Shown here: one piece after another, positions 26,832 through 40,203 of the stretch | How positions within the stretch are numbered: the first letter of the stretch is position 1 | How the letters are laid out: each line of letters starts with the position of its first letter | Assembly (NCBI RefSeq): GCF_910592395.1 | Contig: NC_088312.1 | Coordinates: forward strand, 9,052,001 to 9,116,000 | Reading direction: 5' to 3' | DNA: 64,000 nucleotides | Origin: Lineus longissimus | Lineage: Eukaryota > Nemertea > Pilidiophora > Heteronemertea > Lineidae | Notes under the pieces: generated by a model | Told to the model about the DNA's origin: nothing | Databases searched by the model: none | The model's input: the letters and a program-made list of their open reading frames with translations, nothing else | Translations under genes and position numbers: made by a program

Positions 26832-28181
26832 GGCGAGGGCACGGCGGATCGTTCGACCTCCTAACCTACTTTTTTTGGGCTTCACTAATATCCAAACGTA
26901 GCGCAAACCACGGCGTTACACGTAAGACCTTTAACTCCATAAGCAATAAGATATACTCCACTATGTAATTACACTATCCGATTGAAGTGTAAGTCCTTAG
27001 GTCCCGAGAAAACGGTAGTGAAAGTAAGGCGAACTAACTACCTACACACATCTACCATCAGTAGTGTAATGTCAGTCACGTCAGTGGGCCGTACATCACC
27101 TTGGTCTCATTTACATATTTTGTCACAGGCAATGAGACTTATCAATCCGGACTTATCAAGCGCAGTGAAATACTGCTAAGTATCACTCTTTCTGCTCAGC
27201 CGATATCGAAGCCAATGATCAGAATAGTTTAGCAAATGAGATTGACATGTTTGGTCTCTAGAACAGCATCATAACTATAATGTAGATATTTTCACTCCCC
27301 CTGCTGTAAAAAGGCCAGGTGCTGTTCAGCTGACTGGCAACTGACGGGGCACAACAGTCCGTGGGGTCGTGACGGCCCTAGCTGAGTTTACAGCAGTTAA
27401 AAAAATTCCTGTTTTTTTCTTCTTCGAAAGAGTAGTGTCTTTACCAAAGAACCAGACGGTCAGGATGATTTCTAAGTGTGATCAGGTCCATATAGCCCTG
27501 TCCTTGGTTGTTCTGAAGGCCCCTGGCTTAGAGTTTACAGCATGTTATTTTGTCAGCGAACTTGGGACTGAACCTGGGATTGACCATCTTGACCCTCAAT
27601 GTATTGACATTGCTCAGTTTCCAGACAACGTGCGTCAATAGAGGCAATACTGCTGGAAGTTCAGTATGGGGACTGACTAACAGTAAGTTATTGATTGTCA
27701 CAATGTCACTGAAGTGTCTCAAGACTGTAATGGATGCGAATAGCGTTCAGGACATATGTCTCTATAACTTAGTCATCACAACCTATAAAGTGTCCCGTGT
27801 TATTGCAAAATTGAGTGGTTTGAATTGAAACTGCAAAGGTGTTTAGGTCTCCAGAAGCACAAGCAACTCTGTCCCATGGCCCTGTCTGTTGATTGATCAG
27901 AAGTATGGGACGCATCTCACTCGGACACTGTCACAATCTTGGAGGAGATTTAGGTGCGTATCTCTTCCAACTCAAGACAGTCACAATTGGATTGAAAGGA
28001 AGCAGAAATCTTTCTCACCTTGTCCCTATTTTCAGGTAGTTTCACTGTCTACTGCATGACTTGATCATCACTATGTCCAAAACGTCTAAAACCAGAGAGG
28101 TCAGGGCCTCAGGATATGTTATAACGGAAGGAAGGAACAAATGAGAACGAGTTTGTTTTGTCAGATATTGGAACATTCCTA
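26832..28181. other. FOXO upstream region / DCAF6 downstream intergenic
   Basis: No coding exon was seen. The part next to 26831 should hold the FOXO 5' UTR and promoter, and any upstream non-coding exon cannot be recognised. It contains a dispersed repeat at about 27560-27665 that recurs inverted at 44.15 kb. Confidence 0.5.
27575..27660 (+). repeat. Dispersed repeat (partner inverted at 44.15 kb)
   Basis: 'gaccctcaatgtattgacat' then 'tgctcag.ttccagacaacg' and 'ctgctggaagttcagt' match the reverse complement of about 44150-44231, with small gaps. Both copies are in non-coding sequence. Confidence 0.8.
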
Positions 28182-28561
28182 TTTATTACTTGACATTCAG
28201 AGGTAAAATGTTGAGATGCATATCCCCCGTTCATGCATTTTAATACAGGTAGCAAACAAATAGTCCTTGCAGTAAAATACTTGGTGGCGATTCAAGGGCC
28301 ACAGCAGATTTGACAAAATCGTTCAGGGGCTGGTGTAAGGAGAGGCTTTGAACCCCTTTAAAATATCTCGAAAAAAGATTCCGGCAAATATATCGTAGCC
28401 TGGAACACATATTGATAATTTGAATCTCCACCATGACATATCAAATTTGCAACAAGCGGAGGGGAGGAACATCGAGGCATAGACCTTCCGAATTATAATC
28501 GGTCATTTCATGGTAATCCCAAAGGGAACAGACCTAATATATTACCTATACTACCCCCCAG

Positions 28562-28567
28562 TTTATT
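28562..28567 (-). terminator. Candidate poly(A) signal for DCAF6
   Basis: TTTATT on plus is AATAAA on the minus strand, about 1 kb after the DCAF6 stop. A second one at 28182-28187 is equally possible. Neither can be confirmed without transcript data. Confidence 0.3.
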
Positions 28568-29554
28568 TTTGGTTATGCATTATCAGATCTCTAGGGTTGA
28601 TAGCTGAACAAAGTACTCGATGTAGGCAACAAATTTCCAAGTAATCATTGGGGTGTGTAGGCCCACCTGCCTGTTGACACTACTTACCCCAGCTCATGCA
28701 TATTCATTACGATAAACATGTGCATGGATATAACCAAGTGTAGATCAATCCATACTTGATAGAAGGTAAGTGCACTGTGTTGAATACCGAACCAGTGAAA
28801 ATGTTAAGGTTTACAGCACAAGGCTGTCAGAGCAATACCTCTTCATACCTGTATGCATAGTGCTCTTCATATGCACGATACCTCAATGCATGAAAAGCTT
28901 GCAAACTCAACAACAGTAAGATTTATCGTCACAGCGACAGAAGACACAATTTAAATACACAGAGATTTTCATTAATTATGTACATATTAACATGGTTTTC
29001 TTACCATAGCTCTTAGCGCATCAAATATTTTTATAGTTCACAACACATTCCAACTAGGGGCAAATCCCTCTTATTAAATAAAATTAGTTTACAACAGTTA
29101 TGTATCGATAAAATGATACACTGTCAAGAACACATCACAGTTATGACTAGTTTCAAAATTCAAATTGACAGTTTATCAAATGGGGAAGTCATCAATCCAG
29201 ACAACTCTCGTCCCTGAGCAGCCATGATGAAGATGCAGTCTTTCAATTGATGGGGACAGTGTACCCATCCAAAGGTGTCGTCAGTATAAACTTGAGAGTC
29301 AAACATCCTGGTGATAGTGTGGGCATCCTTGGGGGTCATCTGAACTACCGGTAGCTAGATGGCTGGCCTCCTAAGGAGGTAAGACAGCTGGTCTCCTGCT
29401 GGATTGTCATATGGACAATAACACCAGTCTTGTGATGTTTATACAGATCACAAGTTATAAACCTATTACTCTTTAGCAGTCAACAAACTTAAAGTACACA
29501 GCTTAAACATGATTGCATCTCTAAACGAAGTCTACAGATCTAACATATCACAGC

Positions 29555-32500
29555 TCAGTCCTCTCCTGAACTACTCTCTTCATTCTGTCTCTCCTCTTGT
29601 CGACCTAAAGCAAAAGAGAAATTTGGTCAGTAACCTAATAGTTGTACTTTTTTTGGATATAATTCGAACTCATCAATATTCCTGCTGATCAAAATATTTT
29701 CTAAGTGGTGGTTGAGATTAAAGGCCTCACACACGCACTGGGGAAACATTTCGTATAGTAAACTGAGAGACCCGCACCTGTTCTAATGTTGTTCAGGGAC
29801 GCCAACATCCTGAGCATGAATGAGGCAGGGACTGTGATGGTGTCTCTCGTCTCCTCTAGCATGACTTCATTTCGTTTCGTCACCTGAAATTAAAAAGATT
29901 GATCACTTAGAAATAATATGAGAAAAAAAAGGACTATATTGCAGTTGTATTCCAAACTCATTTCCTAAGAAATACATGTAGTAATTTTCTTGCTTACCTC
30001 CTTAGCTGATTCCATATCAAAGCCAATGTCTCTTTGACTTGGGCTCCAGATCTTCACGTCATAATCTATGCCACTCGATGCCAGAACTGAAACAGGAAGA
30101 GCAAACCGTTTCTTTAGAATCTGACAAGTGGTGTCAGAAGTATCTTACCACTGCTTCTCTGAAAGCTTTCACAAGAAGGGCATCCCCTGGTATCTGGTGG
30201 AGAATGACCACTGACTACTGGTCGACTAGAGTTATCAATGGAATAGGACCACCACTTTTAGAACTAGGGGAACATGAAGGACACCCTTGGGACTGACAAC
30301 TGCTGTCGTTAAAAGTGAGGATTCAAAATTACAGGTGCCAAATTGAATGTAAACAAAGAATTCTTAAGTGAGATCAGGGACCTTAATACAGAGGGTGTCC
30401 ACTAAGGGAGGTTTCACTGCATATCTGACTGGTCAGCTTTTAAATGACTAAATGACTTTTCCTATCAAACAGACTCATTTCGGTATCATATCTGAAGGCT
30501 GTACCTACTTGGGTAATACGGATGTGGTTGGAGACAGTTCACGACGTGTTTGTCTGCCTCCAGCAACATGACTAACTCAGCTGTGTAACGATCCCAAATG
30601 AATATGTGACCGCAGTCGGACCCACTCATCACATACTTGTCACCCCAGAAATTAGCTTCTTTAATCTGAAACAACGAAGAGAGACCAATACAGTAGGCGG
30701 CTGCGAGGTTAAGATTTTGATGAGAGGACAAGGTGGTATTTTGACAATGGTTCTCACATTGCAATCTAACAGTGTGTCTCCAATGTCTGGTAAGCCTGGA
30801 AACAATACCAGAAAACAATGTGACTAGCAGATGTCAACCAAAGAAAAGGAATCAGCTCCTGCTTGGATCAAAATCTGAGCCTCTCTAGTGTTTCTTCAAG
30901 ATGAAAAGAAGCATCCTGTCCCTCTCCCATTTCTGCTGTCAAATTCAGCCCTTTTAAAGAGGGGAAAAAACATAAATTCTCCAAAAATCCGCAATGTCTT
31001 ATCCCTGATATTTACCATAGTCCTTGCATTGCGATGTCCCTTGTAGACCATCTTGACAGCAGGCTCATGCACATTCCTCATTGCATCTTCCTCCTTCTCT
31101 CGCTCTTCCTGCCTCTTCCGATACATTCGCTGCAGACGTTTAGCCACGGCATTGGCGGTAGCCCATCGACCTCCTTCCCTAGTGTGCGAGAACGAAGCAA
31201 GTGAATTGGTTACCCTGCAAAACCAAGAACAGTTTCGATAAAACTGTCTTGGTGACATGCCAAGATTAATCATAAGTGTAATTGGTCTATCATTCAAATT
31301 TGGATCGCGTTAAATTTCATTCAAAGCAAGGTACTCTCTTTTCCTCAACTCTTGGCTGGCCAGGGGAGTCTACCTAAAGTACTTGAAGTCCAGAAGAAAA
31401 GAAAACCTTAGCCTTGCCTCTGACCCTCCCACCCCGTTTGAGGTAACTAATAGAAGTTTCACTATTTTACATTTGTGGTAAATGTTTTAACCAGGAGCGT
31501 AAAACATTCACCCCCTTCAGAAGTTACTACCTTCGAATTCTGTGATTCCCAACATCATCATCTTCACTTTCATCATCCGTGTCATCACCACGACGAGCTG
31601 TTGAAGAGTAGAGTTGAAAGTTTCCAGTAGGTGGGCCACTGTATCCTATCCTTCTCTGCCGAGGTTCCTGGGATCCACTCGGACCTGCAAACATTCAGAG
31701 GGCATTCACTCAGGGTATGGGTATGTTTTACGTACCCTAAAAGGTGTCGAGGGTTTGGATATATAAATGAATTGAGCAAAAGATTTTCTTTTGCATTTTT
31801 TACCTAGAAATGTGTTTACCAGAATGATGATAATAATACATTTAGGCCTAAAATGTGAATTCTAGTTGACATGTGTGATGCAAATTAGCTGAGAAACACA
31901 TACATGTATGTGTGCAAGTTGCATCCTCAAAACGAATCCCGGCAGAATCCCAAACAAGATATGCGATTCAGGGAAAGAAAGATTCCATTATGAGAGCTGT
32001 TGCAAGATAACTGAAATGATGGAGAGGTTTGAATCCAAGGCTACCCGTTGAAGGTAATCACTAACACTAAGCACTAAACAATAAGCACCCACCTGCAGTT
32101 TCATCAAGTTCATCATCCTCTGCTCTCTCAATTCTACCAGAGGGTGCTCCTTCCACGCCAGAAGACTTCACACCCTCTAGTGCATCAGCTTCCTTGTCTT
32201 TATCACAGCCATCGTTTTTGTCAACAAGATCTTTCCTTTTTTCCTTGTCCCCTTTCCCCTCTTGTGAAAGAGGCGGATGACCTCCAACGCTAGGCTCACA
32301 AGAGCTGTCAGTCTCCATGGCCGATAGACATTCACTTCCTTGCTCCATGGGAGACAAATCTCTGGTCTCTGACTCTGACCCTTGGGACTTTGCTGAGCAT
32401 TCACCAGTTGTTTTGGCATCAATTGATACCACACAATGTTCATTTGGACCAGAGGAATTTGCATCCTTTATAGAACTGTCCAAATTCTTTCTAATCTCTT

Positions 32501-35500
32501 TCATTATTGGTTTGTCATCTGAAATAATCTTGTCACTTTCCTTGCAAATTTCATCACTGGTCATGGTAACGTCAGACTCTGGCAGTGGACTAGCAGTTCC
32601 CAATTTCATTTCAAAGGCAGAGACGGTTTCCCAAGGGCCGAGCTCAGGTCTGACAGACTCTGACCTCTCAGCAAGACTTTCCTGAGTGCCCAATGAGTGG
32701 GCAGGCAACTGAGTAACAAGTTGGGACGAGCTTGATGCTGATGCTATGTCCACAGAGCATGCAGCATATTGACTTGAAATAATGTCCGATTTAACATCAA
32801 CAGATTGAGATTTCTCAGTCTTAGCACCATGTGAAACCGTAGGAGGCACTCGAGAGTTAATACTAGTAGATTGCATAGGCTCATTGTCGATGTCAATGAC
32901 ACCTTCCGATGGGGTGAAACCAACCTTGATTGTACTAGCAGTGGTACCTTCACTACTATACTCAAGACTTATAACAGGTTCAACATCAGTAGTGAGGATT
33001 CGCTCACGAATTGAGCTGACTTCATTGTTAATTGTTTCTAGAACTTCCAAGGTGGATGAACTGGCTGATTCTTCACAACTCGACGACGAAGCTAGTTGTT
33101 TTTTCTGACCAAGAGAGGGTGAAGTATCAGTTTGATCACAAGGTGATGCTCCATTATCTGTAACCGAGTCCTCCTTAAGTTCAGTGGAACCTGAGTCACT
33201 TGTAATGTTTTCTGACACTGTGTTAATTGGTGTCGATTCCGTGATATCTGACGTTGAGCTATCATGTTGACTCTGTTCTTCGGCAATGTCTTCATCAACT
33301 GTAACCAATCGCTTTTCAATGCAAGGAGTAATTGCAACAACTGTGCTTGGAGAAGAAAGACTGTCAGAAGAACTTGAAGATTCTGGGATACCCTGCGAAA
33401 CGGGAAGTCTTAAATTTGGAAGTGACGAGGTGGCACATGCATCATCACCAGTCCCATCACTTGAAGTTGGTGGTGCCACATCTGTTTCTTCACCTTCATT
33501 TGATCCGGCCCCTCCTGCAGCAGGCTGATTGCCACCACCAGCCGGATTGTCAGCACCGGGAGATTCATCAGGGTCTCGTGGTCCGGATTGACGCCGGTTG
33601 TTGTCATCGAACCATCGTGTCAACATGTCAGACATTCGTTGCATTAAACTTGTATGAGGACGATCGGCAGAGGCTAGAAGTATAAAAGAAGAGATAAACT
33701 TTTATGTGAGCCAGGGGTAACAAGTCAAGACCTGACTCTCAACATAAACAAGTCAAGAGCAGAAGCTCTATAGACCAAACTTTTTTTCCTGCGGCAGCCA
33801 GTCTGGACAGTTGTTGCACAAGCTTGCCAAAGGTTCTTACCATGTATAAAATCAGAAAAGGCCTGAAACTTGCTTTCTACAACCAAATAAAGAGAATCTG
33901 AGGGTTGAGTATGAACATGGGTAGCCACCTTTTCAAAGCCATTAGGCACGCTGGATTTGACTTATGAACAACTTCACCCTTATGTTTAATTGCTAGAGTA
34001 CCCTCTTCACTTTTACCACCTGCCAGGCAAAATGAAGCACTTAACAATATAACAGGATACAATAGTGAATGAAGCAAGTAACACGTTAGATATTAAGAAT
34101 TCTAAAGCAATAAAAGAAATGATTAAAGTCCAACAGCTGCGCAATGTTAGCCCTCCAGGGAGAAGCAGAACATACATTGCTGGCGCTCACTTTCTGGTCT
34201 TGCCTGTGGTCCAGTGTCCGACCAATCACCTCGAAGACGCAGGCGTTTGATCGGCGGTTGTCTCTCGGACCCACCAGCACCCTCAGCTCCAGTGGGACCA
34301 AGATCAGGATCATCATCTTCAACTTGTAACACATCTTCACACTGAAAACACAATTTTAGATAAATTAGATTACTTTTCATCAGTTCCTCCAGTTTTGCAA
34401 CGAGAGACCTTTCTCCTTATGTCATTACTTAAACTGATATGACTGAGAATGTTCGATGGAAAATTGTATGAACAGTATACTTTTTCAAATCAACACTCTG
34501 AAATTCTGTTTGGAGTAGAAAGAAGCACAATAATGTGATTGTTCTCTTTAGACTTTAGGCAACATATTTAGTCTACGATGAAAGTGATCCATTCCGTGAT
34601 TTCAGGAACCATGTGAATAAAATTACCACAAGATTGCAACCAACCCAATTCGGGCACTTAAAATTAATGAAAGTAGAACTTATGTATTTGGAATTTACAA
34701 AAAATCTTTTTGTATTAAGTTTATAAATGTTACCATAGAGGTGGTTGGAGTTGGCTTCTCCCTGACCTCAAGGCGCTCCATACTTGGAGGAGCCACTGGT
34801 TCCTTAGTGCTGAACTTCTGGAACCTAGCATCTTCCTGGAATGATGACAGAGGAGGCACAATGATAGCCAGTGAAGAAGCTCAAAGTGAGACACTTTTAC
34901 CTGATAAGTAAGTACTGGCAAGTAAAAAAAGTAAAATTAAATTGGTAAGGCGCCGTTTCCACTTAAAATACACTAAGAATATCACTGACGGTAAGTACAT
35001 GCAGAAGACTTTCTCACCTTCATATTAAAAAGATAGATATACTCGGATGAGTAGCTAACCAAGACTTCATGACCATCATGGCTGAATTCCAAGGAGGTGA
35101 TTCGGTGCGATTTGCCTTCCAAGTTAGGCGCTGTGAATCTGCTGTACATGCCTGTGATACCACGACCAGTGTAATTCCCTGAAAAATTGATACAGATTTG
35201 TCTCCCTCTGCCTCTGGTGATCGTTCTGAGAATCCGACTCCGGAAACCGATACCAACGACTACACAGTCATCTCGGTCGGTCATGGTATACTGACGAGAT
35301 AGAGAGGGCGACTCTCTTCAACAATCTGGGTTTCTTTCACATTCACATTCGCTTGATTTCTTCTTCTTAAAAGGATTTGTAGACACCATCAAATACTTCG
35401 TCGATTACCTGGGCGGTAGCTCTTTGGCCATCACGATCACTCTACCACCTGGGTGTACTTGCATACTCACCTGTAGACTTAGTGCCGAGCATTCTCCTGT

Positions 35501-37990
35501 CGAACATCCTCACTGAGCTGTCACTGCAGCCGACGGCTAGCTGATACGGTGCCAGAGGATTGATACCGAGCGCAGTTACGGCCCGTCGGCAGTTTATCAT
35601 CACATCCTGCAAGTTTAATGTGAACGGAATCATCAGACATTTTGAGCACAATCATGATTTCATTGCTTCCTTGACTTGGATTATGGTCACAGGTTTCTAT
35701 TCTAAAGAGAAAAGCCTAGACTTTACACTCCAGAAAGCAGTCTTCTTTGGTCCTACATTTTACACCTTACATACACGTAAAAAAATGATAACATCACATG
35801 ACCTGGACTCGTCCCTGCCTTACTATACCTACCTCTCTGCAATCTGGCTTGTCACACTTGTCTTTGATGCGAAGATCAAACCAGCGTACCGTCCCATCCT
35901 CACCACAGGACAGAAAAGTATGCGAATCATTTGGAACGGTCATCACCTACAAAGGATACGTATGGAGCCTGCATAACAATATAAGTCAACTATAATTCAG
36001 ATAACAATAACATCAAGGTAAACCTTTCCTGGTTTATCTCCTCCACCCCCGCCCCCCTTCCATATGAGACCTGTAGCTACATGTAGTGCATATCCTGAAC
36101 TTCTTCAAAGTCATCATCATTCCTTGAACAGATGCTTCTTTGCCCCTTGACCTAACCATGTGAGAGGGTGAAACAAATTACCATCTGACCTCCACTAATA
36201 CATCCAGAGACTGGAAACAGATAGATGGCACTTTGCCGTGTAACTGTAGCCATCTTTGGGCAAGCCAGAGGCAATGGTCCCTGACTGAAGAATAATCTAT
36301 AAAGAGTATGATGCAAGCAAGTCAGTTAACACAGTTTATGATGAATGTGACACTGCAACACTATCAGATGGACCCCTGGGACAAGGACACTCAGTGACAT
36401 ACACACTTACTTCATAGGCAGTTCCAAGGTGACAATCAAACGTATGATCCCCATAGCTGTCTTCCCTTTCAACATTGGTGAAGCATACGATTCCATCCCC
36501 CGAACAAGAGATAATCTGTAATAATGTCAGAAATATCTTTAGAGTTATTTAGTTAATGTAAATCTAATATGGTGAGCCTAATATGGTCTGTGCCACAAGT
36601 ATTTTCAGGAGAGGAGAACGTCTCCAGCGGATGTCTTTTTAAGGACAGATACTTTTTCCTTAAGGTTTATCAACCTTCATCTATCAGTATCATCTTGGCA
36701 AATTCAAAAATGTCATTATCATGTGTCCCAAACTCTCAATTAGCTTCGAGATGTCGTTCCATGTCCCATCTTGCACTTACATGATTGTCCCGTGTATTAG
36801 GGAGAAACTTTGCACTGAAAATGTTTGCCCGGTGACCAGAATGGATGGACGCAGCAACCTTCTTCGTGAATGGGTTGGTGATGATCAAATGTTGATCATC
36901 TGAGCCCGACAGTATGTAATTTCCAACATCATTCCAGCATATGGTGTTGACCTGAAACATGTATGCACAATGGTTAAAAGAGATGAGGTCACTATTGTTG
37001 GGGCCCGCATTATTTCATAACTGTCAGTGTTCTCACTGGCATTTTCTAGAAGCTTTTAAAGTGATAATAGATATATCCCCTTTCATGTGCTTTCTCTGAC
37101 GAAAATTGTGGTTTTTTTGCCTTGGTCTTAACAAATATTTTCTTCTAATGCACTGGGACAAATAACTGCCATACCAATTTCCTCATCTGATTCAATTTTC
37201 CATGGGACCATGTCCCCTTTATCTGCCTTATTGATATTACAATAAGAGTGGAAACTCTGCTCTGGAATGTCTAAGTATGTCCCATGTGAATGTGAACCCT
37301 GGCTATGATGATGAGCAGGGCAAACAATTTACTTACACATCCATTGTGGACGTCCAGTTTCCTGTCAACTGCAAGGCGTCGGACAAAGTCTAGATTTCCT
37401 GGAAAGAAGATCATGCAGGTCACCAGGTCACAGGTGCAAACATCAAAGTATAATTATTATCTCAAACTTAGTACTTTGAAGCAACTACTGCCCCGACATT
37501 GCTTTCACCTATACAGAGGATTTTCCCCTTCCCAGCCCTCGACACAGCTGGCTAGCCTCTCTCCAATCGTCCAATCATACTGATCCTGCACCTGGCTCTT
37601 CTTGCCATTTTTGTGCTTTGCTTTGCCTCAACTCAACTGACACTCGTGACAGGAGTACGGGCATAGCATTGAATACGATCTTGTGTACAGCAATGGGATT
37701 TGCACAGGCAATGACAGGCCTCGACATACAGGTCAGGCCTACGTCTAGGTCTATAGCAGGTGTACATCATTTACATACAGCGGCTGGCTGCAGGCACCCA
37801 TTTCATCATATCATGTCATTGATTGGCATTTATAATTTTGACAGCTGTGCTGTGTGGTGAAACCAGGCTTGTTTTCTCAAAGAGAGCCATGATCTCACGT
37901 ACTTTTCGTCTGCTTGTACAGATACTGTGTGTTAATGAAACCTCTTGAGAGCTGATCATTACACCAGAGTATACTGCGATGTTTGTCCAT
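29555..37990 (-). CDS. DCAF6: DDB1- and CUL4-associated factor 6 (DCAF6/NRIP/IQWD1)
   Basis: DCAF6 is a WD40 substrate receptor for the CUL4-DDB1 E3 ligase; in mammals it also binds nuclear receptors and calmodulin. Sixteen exons join in frame: 37990-37903, 37398-37337, 36951-36781, 36515-36411, 35946-35833, 35606-35471, 35178-35018, 34835-34734, 34341-34176, 33673-32093, 31684-31531, 31214-31016, 30665-30509, 30086-29998, 29883-29778, 29604-29555 (3441 nt, 1146 aa). Conserved blocks include [46 protein letters not shown] and [14 protein letters not shown] (both with the DDB1-docking WDxR-type motif), [46 protein letters not shown] and [13 protein letters not shown]. The C-terminal WD part closes with [16 protein letters not shown] basic IQ-like helix lies near residue 960. 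The start ATG at 37990 was chosen because RSILW follows as in human. The middle 1581-nt exon is acidic and Ser-rich, making the protein longer than human DCAF6 (860 aa). Confidence 0.96.
30270..30419. mobile_element. TA-flanked MITE, partial copy C in a DCAF6 intron
   Basis: 'ggacacccttgggactgaca' and the right end 'ctaagggaggtttcactgca' match copies A (1147) and D (49190). It lies between the exons at 30086 and 30509, so it is intronic. The left terminus is not clearly defined. Confidence 0.55.
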
Positions 37991-39186
37991 CCTAAAAATG
38001 TTGCTTGAGCTACAAAAATGTTGTGCCTTTGGAATCCATTTTGGTTCGTGTTTTCTTTTGTCGTCTGGTGGCGCCAATAGTCTTTACAGTCTTGCGCATC
38101 TTCCATTGATTATTTTTTCGCGCTCGAGACTGAATTTTAATACTTCCGTATCCGGTTTCTTAGGCGGGAATTACTTTTTCAGTTATTTTAGCGCTCACGC
38201 GTTATTAACTTCAGTGTGTCGAATTCATCACGAATATTTCAAACATAGTATTTTTGCTTGCATTATCTTAACTGATTAGGTCTGTTACCGGGTCTGTTAC
38301 CCTGGTTACGTCCCCGTGTCCGGGGCCTGTGTTACTAGGCGTCCCCGGGAGTAGGTTACGTATTTATTTTATCAGGAGGCTAATCTCCTGCGTCAGCCAC
38401 AATCAATAAAGTGTATATTGAGGCAGGAGTGTATATGTAGGGGGGTGGGGGCGGCCCGGGAAGGGGACGATAGGCATGTAGAAAGGTGACCATCTCGGTA
38501 CGATTTTACGGAGTCTTTTAACAATTATTTATGGTTTAAAAAAATAACGGTCTTTCTGCATTTTTCATTCTTGTGCAAGTCTATTTCTATCTCTTGTTCA
38601 GCGCCTTTGACAATCAATTTTCAAGTACGCAATATAAAATAGATTATTGTTATTATGATTATCATTGTCTCTCGCCGGCTTTGCGGAAAAATTAGTGTCG
38701 GTGTTATAGTTCAGTAAACCGCTCCGGGATTCGGCTATTAATGACTATTGACATTGGTTGACCAGGGAGGTTTTATTTAAGTTAAAAAAGAACGTCCTCG
38801 GATTGACATGATGAATGGTCTCATTACGTACTTTATGTATACATTAGTCCAAAGGTGCGTACAGGGAATTTTGATTCTTTTATTACCTAAATTTACTAAG
38901 CCCACCACATTACCTACACATGTTCAATATACATGAACAACCGTAAATTGGCGTCCCACCAGGCCGGATAGCGTGCGTTGTGCTGTGGCAAAACGAAGAA
39001 TTAATGCTGATTTGGCTACGACAATAAGAGCTTAGAAGCGAAATCATTCAGTCAAATGCACAAATATTAAAGGTAGGCCACATTTTTCTTTAGTCAATCT
39101 CTAAACTCTTGTTGAGACCACGTTCGAAGGTCGACCAGTGGGGGCTATAACAAATGCGCAATGAATGTATATTGCTTGGTGGTGGA
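37991..39186. other. DCAF6 promoter side, intergenic
   Basis: No gene was seen. The first bases upstream of 37990 should hold the DCAF6 5' UTR. A G-rich block at about 38438-38469 (runs of 6, 5, 3 and 4 G) could form a quadruplex. An imperfect 'gtctgttacc' repeat lies at about 38280-38310. Confidence 0.45.
38438..38469 (+). promoter_or_regulatory. G-quadruplex-type motif
   Basis: Four guanine runs (GGGGGG, GGGGG, GGG, GGGG) are separated by loops of 1-6 nt, which meets the usual intramolecular quadruplex pattern. It sits about 450 bp upstream of the DCAF6 start codon. A regulatory role is only inferred. Confidence 0.35.
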
Positions 39187-40203
39187 CCCCGGTGGGTTTA
39201 TGCCTGTTTCGCCTATTCCTGTTTCGCCTATTCCTGTTTCGCCTACAAAATTCCTGTTTCGCCTATTCCTGATTCGCCTATTTCTGTTCCGCCTATTCCT
39301 GTTCCGCCTATTCCTTTTTCGCCTATTTCCTGTTTGGCCTATTTCCTGTTTGGCGTATTTCCTGGTTCGCCTATTCCTGTTTCGCCTACTTTCCAGTACC
39401 CCTACAATAAATCGACTCTCCCACGGGGAACCTTAGGGATGCATGTCCATTTTATGGGGAAAATGTGAGGGGACAATTGGATGATGTTAACGATGTGATG
39501 ACAATTTGACCAATCAAATGCCATCAACTTTGTTAACAAACCATGCCATGACCGTTTTGAAAGTGTCACCTTGAAAGCGGGGACAGTCCGGGACTTATTT
39601 GACCATAGGACCATAGGACCATACTGACACACAGTAAAAACTAATAGATTAAGTAGAGTGAAGCAGTCGTTTATTTTATGAAAACTGAATTCATGAGTTT
39701 TTGATAAAAATACATAATATTGTACATTCTCATAATTATTTGATCAAAATCAGCTGTAAAACCCATGTCATAATATACATGTAGGTACAGCACATATAAA
39801 GTCAAACAAGGTGGAAAATACATATCATGATATTATGTCAGACAAGGTAACTGATGGCATCAACGTAACTCATTATGTCCCTCTCGCCATTGACGTATTG
39901 TTCTTTGAGGCGTAACATGCGTTCGTCAATGCGTACATATGTGGCTCTCCTCGGGTTTGGTCGGTCAGTAAGGGACGGTTCATATTCCTACGTCTGTGGG
40001 GAGGTTAGCAATACATTTGAATAGGCGAAACAGGAATAGGCTAAACAGGAATTAGGCGAAACAGGAATAGGCGAAACAGGAATTAGGCGAAAAAGGAATA
40101 GGCGAAACAGGAATTAGGCGAAACAGGAATTAGGCGAAACAGGAATAGGCGAAACAGGAATAGGCGGAACAGGAATAGGCGAAACAGAAATACACACCCC
40201 CGG
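39187..40203. mobile_element. Foldback-type element with inverted minisatellite arms
   Basis: The left arm (about 39187-39390) repeats 'cgcctattcctgttt' about a dozen times. The right arm (about 40018-40203) repeats its exact reverse complement 'ggcgaaacaggaat'. The outermost bases also mirror: CCCCGGTGGGTTTATGCCTG on the left and the reverse complement of 'gaaatacacacccccgg' on the right. About 630 bp of non-coding DNA lies between. This is the layout of foldback (FB-like) elements, whose terminal inverted repeats are built of tandem units. No transposase frame and no clear target duplication were seen. Confidence 0.6.

Noticed and set aside
39154-39468. Open frames over the 39.2 kb repeat giving FRLF / SPIPVSPI-like peptide repeats
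   Set aside because: They are translations of the minisatellite arm. All frames stay open because the unit is 15 nt without stops.
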